Source: Kineosporia rhizophila
GTDB lineage: Bacteria; Actinomycetota; Actinomycetes; Actinomycetales; Kineosporiaceae
Length of the DNA: 64,000 bases
Direction of reading: 5' to 3'
Assembly: GCF_021277265.1 (NCBI RefSeq)
Contig: NZ_JAJSOH010000011.1
Span: 172,541-236,540, forward strand
The first letter of the stretch is position 1; the number at the start of each line of letters is the position of its first letter. This document shows, one piece after another, positions 46,907 to 56,054 of the stretch. The translations under genes were made by a program, and so were the position numbers. The notes under the pieces are model-generated. The model saw only the letters and a list, made by a program, of their open reading frames with translations. It did no database searches and was not told where the DNA came from.

Positions 46907-48094
46907 ATGCCTGTCGCGCTCTACGCGCTGGCTCTCGGCGGCTTCGGCATCGGCCTGACCGAGTTCGTGATCGCCGGTCTGCTGCCGGAGGTGGCGGCCG
47001 ACTTCGACGTCTCCGAGACCACCGCCGGCTACCTGATCTCCGGCTACGCCCTCTCGGTGGCGGTCGGCGGCATCCTGCTCACCGCCCTGCTCGGCCGCCT
47101 GGACCGCAAGAAGGCCCTGCTCGGCCTGCTCATGCTGTTCATCCTCGGCAACGGGCTCTCCGCCCTGGCCGGCACCTACGAGGTGATGCTGGCCGGCCGG
47201 GTGGTCGCGGCCCTGTGCCACGGTGCGTTCTTCGGCATCGGGGCCGTGGTCGCCGCCGACCTGGTCGACGAGAAGCGCCGGGCGGCCGCCATCTCGGTGA
47301 TGTTCGCCGGGCTGACCATCGCCAACGTGCTCGGGGTGCCGCTGGGCACCTTCCTCGGCCAGGCCGCGGGCTGGCGGGCCACCTTCTGGGCGATCACCGC
47401 GATCGGCGTGGTGGCCCTGGCCGGCATCCTGGCCCTGGTGCCCGCCCATCCGGCCGGCGCCCGGAACAGCAGCGTGCCGGCCGAGTTCGGCCTCTTCCGC
47501 AGCCGCCAGGTCTGGCTGTCGATGCTGGTCACCGTGCTCGGTTTCGGCGGCATGTTCGGCGGTTTCACCTACATCGCCTACACCCTCACCGAGGTCTCCG
47601 GCTTCAGTGCCGGCGCGGTGCCGTGGATGCTCGTGCTGTTCGGAGTGGGCACGTTCACCGGTAACCTGCTCGGCGGCCGGTTCGCCGACCGGGACCTGGG
47701 CCGGACCCTGGTCGTCGTGATGGCCGCGCTCGCCGCGATCCTGGCCCTGTTCGCGCTGACCGCCGGCTCTCAGGCCGCGACGATCGTGGTCATGGTCCTG
47801 ATGGGCGGCTTCGGTTTCGCCACCGTGCCCGGCCTGCAGATGCGCATCATGAACTACGCCGCGCACACCCCGACCCTGGCCTCCGGGGCCAACATCGCCG
47901 CGTTCAACCTGGGCAACGCCTTCGGCGCCTGGGTGGGCGGCGTGACCCTGGCCGCCGGGCTGGGCTACACCTCACCGCTGTGGGCCGGAGCCGGGATCAC
48001 ACTCGCCGGTCTGGCCGTGTTCCTGCTGGCCGCCCGGGTGAAGGGCGGCGAGTTCGCCCCGGCCGAGCCCGAAATCATCAAGGAGACAGTATGA
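46907..48094 (+). CDS. MFS transporter, DHA1 family (AraJ/YdhP-like)
   Basis: A 395-residue transporter with 12 TM segments. GIGLTEFVIAGLLPEVAADFDVSETTAGYLISGYALSVAVGG is the normal opening of the AraJ/chloramphenicol-exporter branch of DHA1; GRLDRKKALL is motif A. It probably exports drugs or sugars. It is translationally coupled (ATGA) to an aldo/keto reductase and controlled by the divergent MarR through the operator at 46797. The reductase may modify the compound that induces the system (inference). Confidence 0.92.
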   Translation: MPVALYALALGGFGIGLTEFVIAGLLPEVAADFDVSETTAGYLISGYALSVAVGGILLTALLGRLDRKKALLGLLMLFILGNGLSALAGTYEVMLAGRVVAALCHGAFFGIGAVVAADLVDEKRRAAAISVMFAGLTIANVLGVPLGTFLGQAAGWRATFWAITAIGVVALAGILALVPAHPAGARNSSVPAEFGLFRSRQVWLSMLVTVLGFGGMFGGFTYIAYTLTEVSGFSAGAVPWMLVLFGVGTFTGNLLGGRFADRDLGRTLVVVMAALAAILALFALTAGSQAATIVVMVLMGGFGFATVPGLQMRIMNYAAHTPTLASGANIAAFNLGNAFGAWVGGVTLAAGLGYTSPLWAGAGITLAGLAVFLLAARVKGGEFAPAEPEIIKETV

Positions 48095-48912
48095 TCCCGC
48101 AGATCACCCTCAACAACGGCGACCGCATGCCTCAGCTCGGCTTCGGGGTGTTCCAGGTGCCGGACGACGCGACCCAGCAGGCGGTCGAGGCGGCCCTGGC
48201 CGCGGGCTACCGCAGCATCGACACGGCCGCCGTGTACGGCAACGAGCGCGGTGTCGGAAGGGCGCTGGCTGCAGCCGGTATCGCCCGGGAAGAGCTGTTC
48301 GTCACCACCAAGCTCTGGGTGCCGGACATGGGCCGGGAGGTCACCGAGGCCGCTCTCGAGGCCAGCTTGGCCAAGCTCGGCCTGGACGCGGTCGACCTCT
48401 ACCTGATCCACTGGCCCGCCCCGCGCACCGACGCCTACCTGGACGCCTGGCAGACCATGGAAAAGCTGGTGGCAGAAGGCAGGACGCGCGCGATCGGCGT
48501 GTCGAACTTCCTGCCCGAGCACCTCGACCGGCTGGTGGCGCTGGGCGGAACCGTGCCCGCGGTGAACCAGATCGAGCTGCACCCGGCCCTGCAGAACCGA
48601 GCCACCGTCGCGGCCAATCAGAAGCTGGGCGTGGCCACCGAGGCCTGGAGTCCGCTGGCCCAGGGCGCGGTGCTCAGCGATGAACCGGTCACGGCGGCTG
48701 CGCGGGCGCACGGTGTCAGCCCGGCTCAGGTCGTGCTGCGCTGGCACCTGCAGAAGGGCAACGTGGTGATCCCGAAATCGGTCACCCCGAAGCGGATCTC
48801 CGAGAACTTCGACGTCTTCGGCTTCGAGCTGACCCAGGCGGAGATGGATGCTGTGGACGGCCTGGACCGCGACGGCCGCACCGGTCCCCACCCCAGCTCT
48901 TTCAACGGCTGA
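48091..48912 (+). CDS. Aldo/keto reductase
   Basis: A 273-residue AKR of the 2,5-diketo-D-gluconate reductase type. Catalytic tetrad: Asp and Tyr in SIDTAAVYGNE, Lys in FVTTKLWV, His in LYLIHWPAP; NADPH-binding VIPKSVTPKRISENF. It starts inside the MFS stop codon behind an AAGGAGA site. It reduces aldehydes and ketones with NADPH. It ends 11 bases inside the convergent flavoprotein gene. Confidence 0.93.
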   Translation: MIPQITLNNGDRMPQLGFGVFQVPDDATQQAVEAALAAGYRSIDTAAVYGNERGVGRALAAAGIAREELFVTTKLWVPDMGREVTEAALEASLAKLGLDAVDLYLIHWPAPRTDAYLDAWQTMEKLVAEGRTRAIGVSNFLPEHLDRLVALGGTVPAVNQIELHPALQNRATVAANQKLGVATEAWSPLAQGAVLSDEPVTAAARAHGVSPAQVVLRWHLQKGNVVIPKSVTPKRISENFDVFGFELTQAEMDAVDGLDRDGRTGPHPSSFNG

Positions 48913-49936
48913 CCAGGGCTCGGGCCAGGGCGCCGACGGCGGCCCGCCCGGCCCGGTTGGCGCCCACGGTCGACTGCGAAGGGCCGAAACCGATGAGGTG
49001 AACCCGCGGCTCATCGGCCACCTGGGTGCCGATGAGCCGGATGCCGCCCTCGGGAGTCCGTAGTCCCAGCGGGTCGAGGTGGCTCAGAGACGCCTTGAAA
49101 CCCGTTGCCCAGAGCACGGTGTCGACCGGTGTGAACGACCCGTCCGCCTCCCGCACTCCTTCGGGTTCCAGAGCGGTGAACATAGGACGTCGGTGGAGGG
49201 CCCCGCGGTCGCGGGCCGCGAGCGCGTACGGGGTCCAGATCAAACCCGTATAAGAGACGACACTTCCGGTGGGCCGGCCGGCCTCCACATCGGCGACCAC
49301 CTTGGCAATGGTCTCCCGGCCGGCCACCTCGGGCTCGAAACCGTCTTCCCGGAAGACCGGTTCGCGGCGGGTGTACCAGAACGTCTCGGCGGTGCGGGAG
49401 ATCTCCTCGAGTAGCTGGATCGCGGAGATCCCGCCGCCCACGACCGCCACCCGCTGACCGGTGAACTCGTCGGCCGAGACGTAGTCGCGGGTGTGCAGTT
49501 GCCGGCCCCCGAAGCGGCCGGGGTAGTGCGGCCGCACCGGGTTGTCCCAGGTGCCGGTGGCATTGATGATCGCCTCGGCCGACCAGTCACCCCGGTCGGT
49601 GCTGATCCGGAAGCCGGATCCTTCCCGCTGCACCTGCCGGACCCTGACCGGCCGCAGGATGGGCAGGCCGAGCGCACGTTCGTAGTCCGCGAAGTACTGC
49701 GGTACGGCCGTGCGGCTCGGCTCTTCGGGGTTCTGGGGCGGCCGGGGGAAGCCGGGCAGATCGAAGATCCCGTTGACCGTCTCCATCCGCAGCGACTCCC
49801 AGCGGTGACGCCAGGCCCCGCCCGGACCGGACTCCGCGTCGAACATCACGAAGTCCAGTCCTCGGCGCTGCAGGTGGTACCCGGCCGACAGACCGGCCTG
49901 ACCGGCTCCGACCACGGCCACCGCCACCCTGTCCAT
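48902..49936 (-). CDS. FAD/NAD(P)-binding oxidoreductase (flavin monooxygenase-like)
   Basis: A 344-residue flavoprotein. VVGAGQAGLSAGYHLQRRG is the FAD Rossmann motif; VAVVGGGISAIQLLEEIS is the NADPH site; VDTVLWATGF is the ATG motif near the end. It resembles CzcO/trkA-type FMOs, being somewhat shorter than true Baeyer-Villiger enzymes. No ribosome binding site of note other than a weak AAGG-like site. Its tail overlaps the aldo/keto reductase. Function unknown. Confidence 0.88.
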   Translation of the reverse strand: MDRVAVAVVGAGQAGLSAGYHLQRRGLDFVMFDAESGPGGAWRHRWESLRMETVNGIFDLPGFPRPPQNPEEPSRTAVPQYFADYERALGLPILRPVRVRQVQREGSGFRISTDRGDWSAEAIINATGTWDNPVRPHYPGRFGGRQLHTRDYVSADEFTGQRVAVVGGGISAIQLLEEISRTAETFWYTRREPVFREDGFEPEVAGRETIAKVVADVEAGRPTGSVVSYTGLIWTPYALAARDRGALHRRPMFTALEPEGVREADGSFTPVDTVLWATGFKASLSHLDPLGLRTPEGGIRLIGTQVADEPRVHLIGFGPSQSTVGANRAGRAAVGALARALVSR

Positions 49937-49963
49937 GTCCCGTGAAGGAGGCCCGGGGGCAGG

Positions 49964-50374
49964 CTATTCCGCGGTGACCACGGCCGTGACGCGGATCTCG
50001 ATGTGCATGGTGGGCAGTCCGAGCGCGGTGACGCCCACCTGGGTCCAGATCGGCGCCCGGTCCGGCATCCGGCGGCGGTACTCCTCCACGATCACCGGGT
50101 TGTGGTGCTCGGACATCGTCTGCCCCTCGCCCAGCACGTGGTACGAGTTCACGTGGATCACGTCGCTCCAGGTCGCCCCGGCGGTGTTCAGGGTGCGCTC
50201 GACGTTCTCGAAGGCGCGGCGGATCTCGTCCTCCAGGGACTCCGGGATGACGAAGTCGTCGTCCCAGCCGCCCTGGCCGGAGATCTCCACCCGGTCGCCG
50301 ATCCGGACCGCCTGGTTGTAGTGGAGCAACTCGAGGGCCTTCTCGCCGTAGCCGGGCGTGGCGGTGAACTGCAT
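49964..50374 (-). CDS. RidA/YjgF-family protein
   Basis: A 136-residue RidA homologue: YNQAVRIGDRVEISGQGGWD, IRRAFENVERTLNTAGATWSDVIHVNSYHV and APIWTQVGVTALGLPTMHIEIRVTAV. The IEIRVTAV arginine that normally binds the carboxylate of iminium intermediates is present. RidA proteins remove reactive enamines/imines, though paralogs have other roles. ATG 50374 has a good AGGAGG site; the earlier ATG at 50398 lacks one and overlaps the operator. It is divergent from a MarR gene that probably controls it. Confidence 0.9.
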   Translation of the reverse strand: MQFTATPGYGEKALELLHYNQAVRIGDRVEISGQGGWDDDFVIPESLEDEIRRAFENVERTLNTAGATWSDVIHVNSYHVLGEGQTMSEHHNPVIVEEYRRRMPDRAPIWTQVGVTALGLPTMHIEIRVTAVVTAE

Positions 50375-50391
50375 GACGTTTCCTCCTGATG

Positions 50392-50441
50392 ACTTCATGT
50401 GTGAAGTGAAGCTAACACGCCGATCACTTCAAGCGTCAAGT
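50392..50441. promoter_or_regulatory. Two 16-bp MarR-type palindromes
   Basis: ACTTCATGTGTGAAGT (50392-50407) is a perfect 6-bp inverted repeat around TGTG. ACTTCAAGCGTCAAGT (50426-50441) is a second, imperfect copy with ACTT/AAGT ends. Their centres lie 34 bases apart between the divergent RidA and MarR genes. Confidence 0.7.
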
Positions 50442-50468
50442 CATTGAGGAAATCGGTACCCTGGCTGC

Positions 50469-50949
50469 ATGAGCACTGCCGAGCAGCCCCGGTGGCTGAA
50501 CGCCGACGAGAAGGAGGCCTGGACCGGCCTGATCTCGCTGATGCTGCTGCTGCCCGGCCGCCTGGAGGCACCGCTTCAGCGGGTGGGCGGCCTGAGCCTG
50601 TTCGAGTACATGGTCCTGAGCCAGATGTCCGACGCCCCCGAGCGCCGGCTGCGGATGAGCGAGCTGGCGTTCCTGGCCAGCGGCTCGCTGTCGCGTCTGT
50701 CGAACGTGGTCAAGCGCTTCGAGAAGAAGGGCTGGGTGGAGCGCTACCCCGACCCGTCGGACGGCCGGTACACGATCGCCGCGCTCACCGAAGAGGGCTA
50801 CGCGGTGGTGGTCGAGACCGCACCGGCGCACGTGGAGTCGGTGCGCCAGTACGTCTTCGACAAGCTCGATGCCGCCGACCGCCGGGCGCTGTCGCGGATC
50901 GCCGAGAAACTCCGGGTCCGGCCGGTGGACCTGGGCCCGGAGGAGCGGC

Positions 50950-50966
<17 letters not shown>
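50469..50966 (+). CDS. MarR-family regulator
   Basis: A 165-residue MarR protein: [69 protein letters not shown] is a complete MarR winged helix with the DPSDGR wing. The ATG at 50469 gives a normal N-terminus. It is divergent from RidA, with two palindromes in the intergenic region. Its 3' end overlaps the convergent ABC ATPase by 17 bases. Confidence 0.92.
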
Positions 50967-51698
<732 letters not shown>

Positions 51699-51702
<4 letters not shown>

Positions 51703-52367
51703 GAGGCCACGTACCTGTCCAGTCGGGTTTCCAGCCGGGTCTGGGCGAACGACAGCACCAGGCAGACCACCCAGTAGTAGACCGCCGCCACGCTGTAGAG
51801 GGTGAAGAACTCGAAGGTCGGGGCGGCCAGTTCCTGGGCCTTGCGCAGGGTTTCGGTGACCAGGATGGTGGAGGCCAGCGAGGTGTCCTTGACCAGCGAG
51901 ATCAGCGTGTTCGACAGCGGCGGGACGGCCACCCGGCTGGCCTGCGGCAGGATGATCCGCCGCATCGTGGTCGGGTAGTTCATGCCGACGGTCAGCGCCG
52001 CCTCGTGCTGTCCGCGCGGCACCGAGAGGATGGCCGCCCGGATGATCTCGGCCGCGTAACCACCCACGTTGAGGGTGAACGCGATGCACGCACTGGGGAA
52101 CGGGTCGATCGTCGCGCCGAGCGAGGGCAGGCCGTAGAAGATGATGAAGAGCTGCACCAGCAGCGGCGTTCCGCGGATCACCGAGACGTAGGCCCGGGCG
52201 ATTGCCGAGACCGGCCAGAACGGTGACAACCGCATCAGTGCGACGACCAGCGCCACCACCAGGCCCAGCACGAAGCTGACGGCGGTGAGCGGGATGGTGC
52301 CCTTGATCATCCCCTCGGTCAGGGGGCCGAGCGAGCTCCGGATCAGCTCGACGGTCGACTCGTCCAC
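51699..52367 (-). CDS. Polar amino acid ABC transporter permease (YecS/TcyB-like)
   Basis: A 222-residue permease with about five membrane segments. The HisM/GlnP signature appears as [45 protein letters not shown], including the EAA loop. The final part [20 protein letters not shown] is like the cystine permease YecS/TcyB. It follows the binding protein by 6 bases. Confidence 0.93.
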
Positions 52368-52373
52368 CTAGGC

Positions 52374-53189
52374 TCAGCTCTCGGTCGAGGACTCGACGGA
52401 GACGTCGGTGCCGAAGTACTTCTGCGAGATCTCGGCCAGCGTGCCGTCGGCCGCCAGCTCCTTCAGCGCGGTGTCGAACTCGGCGGCCAGGTCGCTGCTG
52501 TCCTTGCGGAAGGCGAACGCCTGCTGGTTGACCTCGCCGATCGTGCCGGAGATCTTGACGTCCTTGTCGCCGCTGGTGTTCAGGTACTCCAGCACGGCCA
52601 GGTTGTCGTTCAGGGTGACGTCGACCCGCTTCTGCTTGAGCAGGGCGACGGACTGGGTGAGCCCCTCGACGGCCTCCACCTTGGCGCCGGCCGCCTCGGC
52701 CGCCTCGCCCCAGTTGCTGGTGGCCGACTGGGCGGCGGTCTTGCCCTTGAGGTCGGCCTCGGTGGTGATCGAGGTGTCGCCGGCCTGGGTCACGATCACA
52801 CCCTGGGAGTAGGTGTACGGCGCGGAGAAGGTGTATTTGGCCTCGCGCTCGGGGTTGACCGTGACCTGGTTGGCCACCACGTCGAAGCGCTTGGCCTCCA
52901 GCCCGGCGAAGATCGAGTCCCAGTTGGTCTCGGAGAACTCGACCTCACGGCCGAGCTTCTCGGCGACCGCCTCGACCACCTCGACGTCGTAGCCGGTGAG
53001 CTCGTTGGTGCCCTCCTCGTGGAAGGTGAAGGGGGCGTAGGTGCCCTCGGTGCCGACCTTCAGCGGGTCCTTGCTGCCGCCGTCGGAGCCGCCGGAAGCG
53101 CTGTCCGTGTCACTGTCACTGCCGCAGGCGGCCAGGCTCAGCGCCATCAGTGCGGCGGCGGAGACGGCGAGGAACCTCTTGCTGGTCAT
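52374..53189 (-). CDS. Extracellular solute-binding lipoprotein (cystine/polar amino acid type)
   Basis: A 271-residue lipoprotein: signal peptide [19 protein letters not shown] with lipobox LAAC (Cys22), a Ser/Gly/Asp linker, and a family 3 binding fold ([71 protein letters not shown]). SATSNW and the NQVT motif resemble FliY/TcyA cystine-binding proteins. It is the first gene of the operon; a GGGTTT-like site but no clear strong ribosome binding site precedes the ATG. Confidence 0.92.
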   Translation of the reverse strand: MTSKRFLAVSAAALMALSLAACGSDSDTDSASGGSDGGSKDPLKVGTEGTYAPFTFHEEGTNELTGYDVEVVEAVAEKLGREVEFSETNWDSIFAGLEAKRFDVVANQVTVNPEREAKYTFSAPYTYSQGVIVTQAGDTSITTEADLKGKTAAQSATSNWGEAAEAAGAKVEAVEGLTQSVALLKQKRVDVTLNDNLAVLEYLNTSGDKDVKISGTIGEVNQQAFAFRKDSSDLAAEFDTALKELAADGTLAEISQKYFGTDVSVESSTES

Positions 53190-53301
53190 CGGACAAACCC
53201 TTCATTTTCGACAGAGATGGTAAGGATGGCATCCCTGTCGGCACACTGTGAAATCGACCAGGAGCGTAACGCGGATTCGCGCAGTTGCTGGTTTGGGGTG
53301 G

Positions 53302-54255
53302 TCATACCTCTGCTTGGCTACGGAATGTCCGCCGGTAACCGGCCGGAGAGGTGGCGAACCGGGCGGCGAAGTTCTGCCGCAGGGTCACCGGACTGCCGAA
53401 GCCGCAGGCCTGGGCGATCCGGTCGACTCCCCAGTGGGTGGTCTCCAGCAGCAGGCGGGCCTCGTCGAGGCGGCGGTCGGTGACCCAGCGGGCCGGGGTG
53501 GTGCCGGTGGCCTCGCGGAAGCGGCGCACGAAGTTACGGCGGCTCATGGTCGCCCGGGCGGCCAGGTCCTCCAGGGTGAGCGGCTGGTCCAGGCGGGTGA
53601 GGGCCCAGGCCAGCACCTCGGCGATCGGGGCGTCGGTGTCGGCGTTGATCACCGGGCGCTCGATGTACTGCGCCTGCCCGCCCTCCCGGTGCGGGGCGAC
53701 GACCAGGCTGCGGGCGACCCGGTTGGCGTGGGTCACGCCGAGGTGCTTGCGCACGACGTGCAGGCAGGCGTCGATGCCGGAGGCGGTGCCGGCCGAGGTG
53801 AGCACGTCGTCGTGGTCGATGTAGAGCACCCCGCTGTCGACGGTGATGCCGGGGTGGCGGTCGGCCAGCTCCTGGGTGGCGCTCCAGTGGGTGACGGCCG
53901 AGCGGCCCTCCAGGAGACCCGCCTGGGCGATCGGGAAGGCGCCCAGGCAGAGCCCGATGACCGTCGAGCCGGTGGCATGAGCGGAATTGATGACGTTTGT
54001 GAGCCCCGATTCCGCGGGAGCGAGGCTTTCGTGCCAGGAGGGGATGACGACGATGTCGGCGCCCACCGTCGTGCCCGGCCCGCCCAGCCCGGCGACCGCG
54101 TAACCCTCCGCGGTGGTGATGCCCCGGCCGTCGGTGGACCACAGCTGCGTGGTCCACTCGCCCAGCCCGAGCTTGGTCACCTCGCCGAACACCAGCTGGG
54201 GAGCGGCGAGGTGAAACATGGAGACGCCGTCGAAGGCGTGGATCGCGATGCGCAT
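53302..54255 (-). CDS. GlxA-type AraC regulator with DJ-1/PfpI domain
   Basis: A 317-residue regulator. Residues 1-175 are a DJ-1/PfpI (class I glutamine amidotransferase-like) domain with GLCLGAFPIAQAGLL at the nucleophile elbow (Cys present) and residues about 215-317 are a double AraC HTH (LTLEDLAARATMSRRNFVRRFREATGTTPARWVTDRRLDEARLLLETTHWGVDRIAQACGFGSPVTLRQNF). The ATG at 54255 starts the PfpI fold. It is divergent from the cysteine hydrolase gene, which is its likely target. Confidence 0.92.
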   Translation of the reverse strand: MRIAIHAFDGVSMFHLAAPQLVFGEVTKLGLGEWTTQLWSTDGRGITTAEGYAVAGLGGPGTTVGADIVVIPSWHESLAPAESGLTNVINSAHATGSTVIGLCLGAFPIAQAGLLEGRSAVTHWSATQELADRHPGITVDSGVLYIDHDDVLTSAGTASGIDACLHVVRKHLGVTHANRVARSLVVAPHREGGQAQYIERPVINADTDAPIAEVLAWALTRLDQPLTLEDLAARATMSRRNFVRRFREATGTTPARWVTDRRLDEARLLLETTHWGVDRIAQACGFGSPVTLRQNFAARFATSPAGYRRTFRSQAEV

Positions 54256-54390
54256 CGGTGGGGGAGTACCCGGCCTTCCTGGGTCCGCTTCTCTTGGCCT
54301 GATCTCATCGCAATTATGCATTCGGGCCACTCGTCAGGGCCCCGGTCAGGCGTGAAGCTCTTGGTAACGCCGAACGAGAAGGAGCTAACG

Positions 54391-55023
54391 ATGAGCACCC
54401 CCAAGCGCGCCCTGGTCGTGGTCGACGTCCAGCAGGAGTACTTCGACGGTCCGCTGGAGATCCAGTACCCGCCGCGCGAGACCTCTCTCCAGCAGATCGT
54501 CCAGGTCATCCGGACCGCCCAGGACCTCGGTCTGCCGATCGCCTACGCCCAGCACACCGCCCCGGCCGACAGCCCGGTGTTCGCCGAGGGCTCGGCCGGC
54601 TGGCAGCTGCACCCCGAGATCGAGGCCCTCGTCGGGGACAGCAAGCGGTTCACCAAGGAGTTCGGAAGTGTCTACGCCGGAACCGGTCTCGCCGACTGGC
54701 TGCGCGAGCAGGGCGCCGACACGATCACCCTGACCGGCTACATGACCCACAACTGCGACCTGGCCTCCTCGGTCGAGTCCGAGGGGCTCGGGTTCACCGC
54801 CGAGATCCTGTCCGACGCCACCGGGGCCACCCACCTGGCCAACGAGGCCGGGCACGTGAGCGCGCAGGACCTGCACACCACGCTGATGACGTTGTTCAAC
54901 GCCAACTTCGCGGCGGTGGCCACGGTGGACCAGTGGACGGACGCGGCCCGGTCCGGCCGCGCGCTGGCCAAGAACGACCTGGTGACGTCGGCGGTGACCG
55001 GGCGTCAGAAGTTCAGTTCCTAG
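54391..55023 (+). CDS. Isochorismatase-like cysteine hydrolase
   Basis: A 210-residue hydrolase: ALVVVDVQQEYFDGP with the catalytic Asp, a Lys in FTKEFGS and the catalytic Cys in GYMTHNCDLAS. The family includes nicotinamidase, isochorismatase and N-carbamoyl hydrolases. MTHNC (with Asn-Cys) is the form found in actinobacterial uncharacterised members near GlxA-like regulators. A GAGAAGGAG site precedes ATG 54391. Its stop overlaps the LacI gene stop by 4 bases (convergent). Confidence 0.9.
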   Translation: MSTPKRALVVVDVQQEYFDGPLEIQYPPRETSLQQIVQVIRTAQDLGLPIAYAQHTAPADSPVFAEGSAGWQLHPEIEALVGDSKRFTKEFGSVYAGTGLADWLREQGADTITLTGYMTHNCDLASSVESEGLGFTAEILSDATGATHLANEAGHVSAQDLHTTLMTLFNANFAAVATVDQWTDAARSGRALAKNDLVTSAVTGRQKFSS

Positions 55024-56054
55024 GGGTGGACGTAGGGCGGGGCGGTGCTCCGTCTGATCAGCAACTCGGTGTCGTCGGACCCGGCGCCGGTCTCGCCGGG
55101 ATCACTGGCCGGTTTGCCGATCCGGGCCAGCAGGGTGTCCACCAGCCCCCGCCCGTGCCGGGCGTAGTCCACCTTCACGGTGGTCAGGGGCGGGCGCAGG
55201 TAGCCGCTCTCGGGGATGCCGTCGAACCCGGTGACGCTGATCCGGCCGGGCACGTCGATGCCGTGCTCGTCCAGGGCCAGCAGCGCGCCCAGGGCCATCT
55301 GGTCGTTGCCGCAGACCAGCGCCGTGATCTCGCCGAGCTGGTGCGGGCCGAGCTCCCGCACGGCCTGGGCGCCGGAGGCGGCCGACCAGTCCCCGGCCAG
55401 CTCGGTCACCAGTTCCAGACCGTGCTGGGCCAGGGCCGCCCGGACCGCCTCCGAGCGCCGCCGGGCCGCCAGCCAGGTGGGCGAACCACCCAGGTAGGCG
55501 ACCCGGCGGTGGCCGAGCCCGGCCAGATGCTCTGCCACCAGCGCCATCCCACGCTCGCTGAGCGTCGCCCCCTGGCCCGGGTCGGGCTCCAGTTCCATCA
55601 CCATCGGCACACTGATCAGGGACGGCGCGTCGGCCTTGCCCAGCAGCCGGTCCACCGGCGCGAACGCCAGCAGCCCGGCCACGTCGGCCCGGTCGAGCAG
55701 CCCGAGCGCCCGCTGGATCGCCTGCTCGTCACCCGGGTGCAGGCTGACGATCTCCAGCAGGTACCCGGCCTCGGCGGCCCGCTGGGTGGCACCCTGCACG
55801 GTCTTGCTCGGACCCACCTCCTGCAGCTCGAACACCAGCGCCCCGATCCGGTTGGCCTGGCTGGTGGCCAGGGCCCGGGCCGTGGTGTTGGGGCGGTAGC
55901 GCAGGGTCTGGATCGCTGCCGAGACCCGCTGCAGCGTCTCCGGACGGAACTTGCCCTGCCCCCGCAGCACCATGGCGACCGTCTGGTGCGAGACCCCCGC
56001 CTCCTTGGCCACGTCGTAGATCGTCGGACGACGGGCCGGAGGCTCAGACTTCAC
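55020..56054 (-). CDS. LacI-family regulator
   Basis: A 344-residue LacI protein. The HTH is TIYDVAKEAGVSHQTVAMVLRGQGKFRPETLQRVSAAIQTLRYRPNTTARALATSQANRIG with a hinge helix, then a periplasmic-binding-like sensor domain. It is the last gene of the alpha-xyloside operon, starting inside the stop codon of the GH31 gene (GTGA, start 56054). It would bind the paired sites at 61550-61578 upstream of the operon and so autoregulate. The effector is likely isoprimeverose, xylose or a related sugar. Confidence 0.93.
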   Translation of the reverse strand: MKSEPPARRPTIYDVAKEAGVSHQTVAMVLRGQGKFRPETLQRVSAAIQTLRYRPNTTARALATSQANRIGALVFELQEVGPSKTVQGATQRAAEAGYLLEIVSLHPGDEQAIQRALGLLDRADVAGLLAFAPVDRLLGKADAPSLISVPMVMELEPDPGQGATLSERGMALVAEHLAGLGHRRVAYLGGSPTWLAARRRSEAVRAALAQHGLELVTELAGDWSAASGAQAVRELGPHQLGEITALVCGNDQMALGALLALDEHGIDVPGRISVTGFDGIPESGYLRPPLTTVKVDYARHGRGLVDTLLARIGKPASDPGETGAGSDDTELLIRRSTAPPYVHP

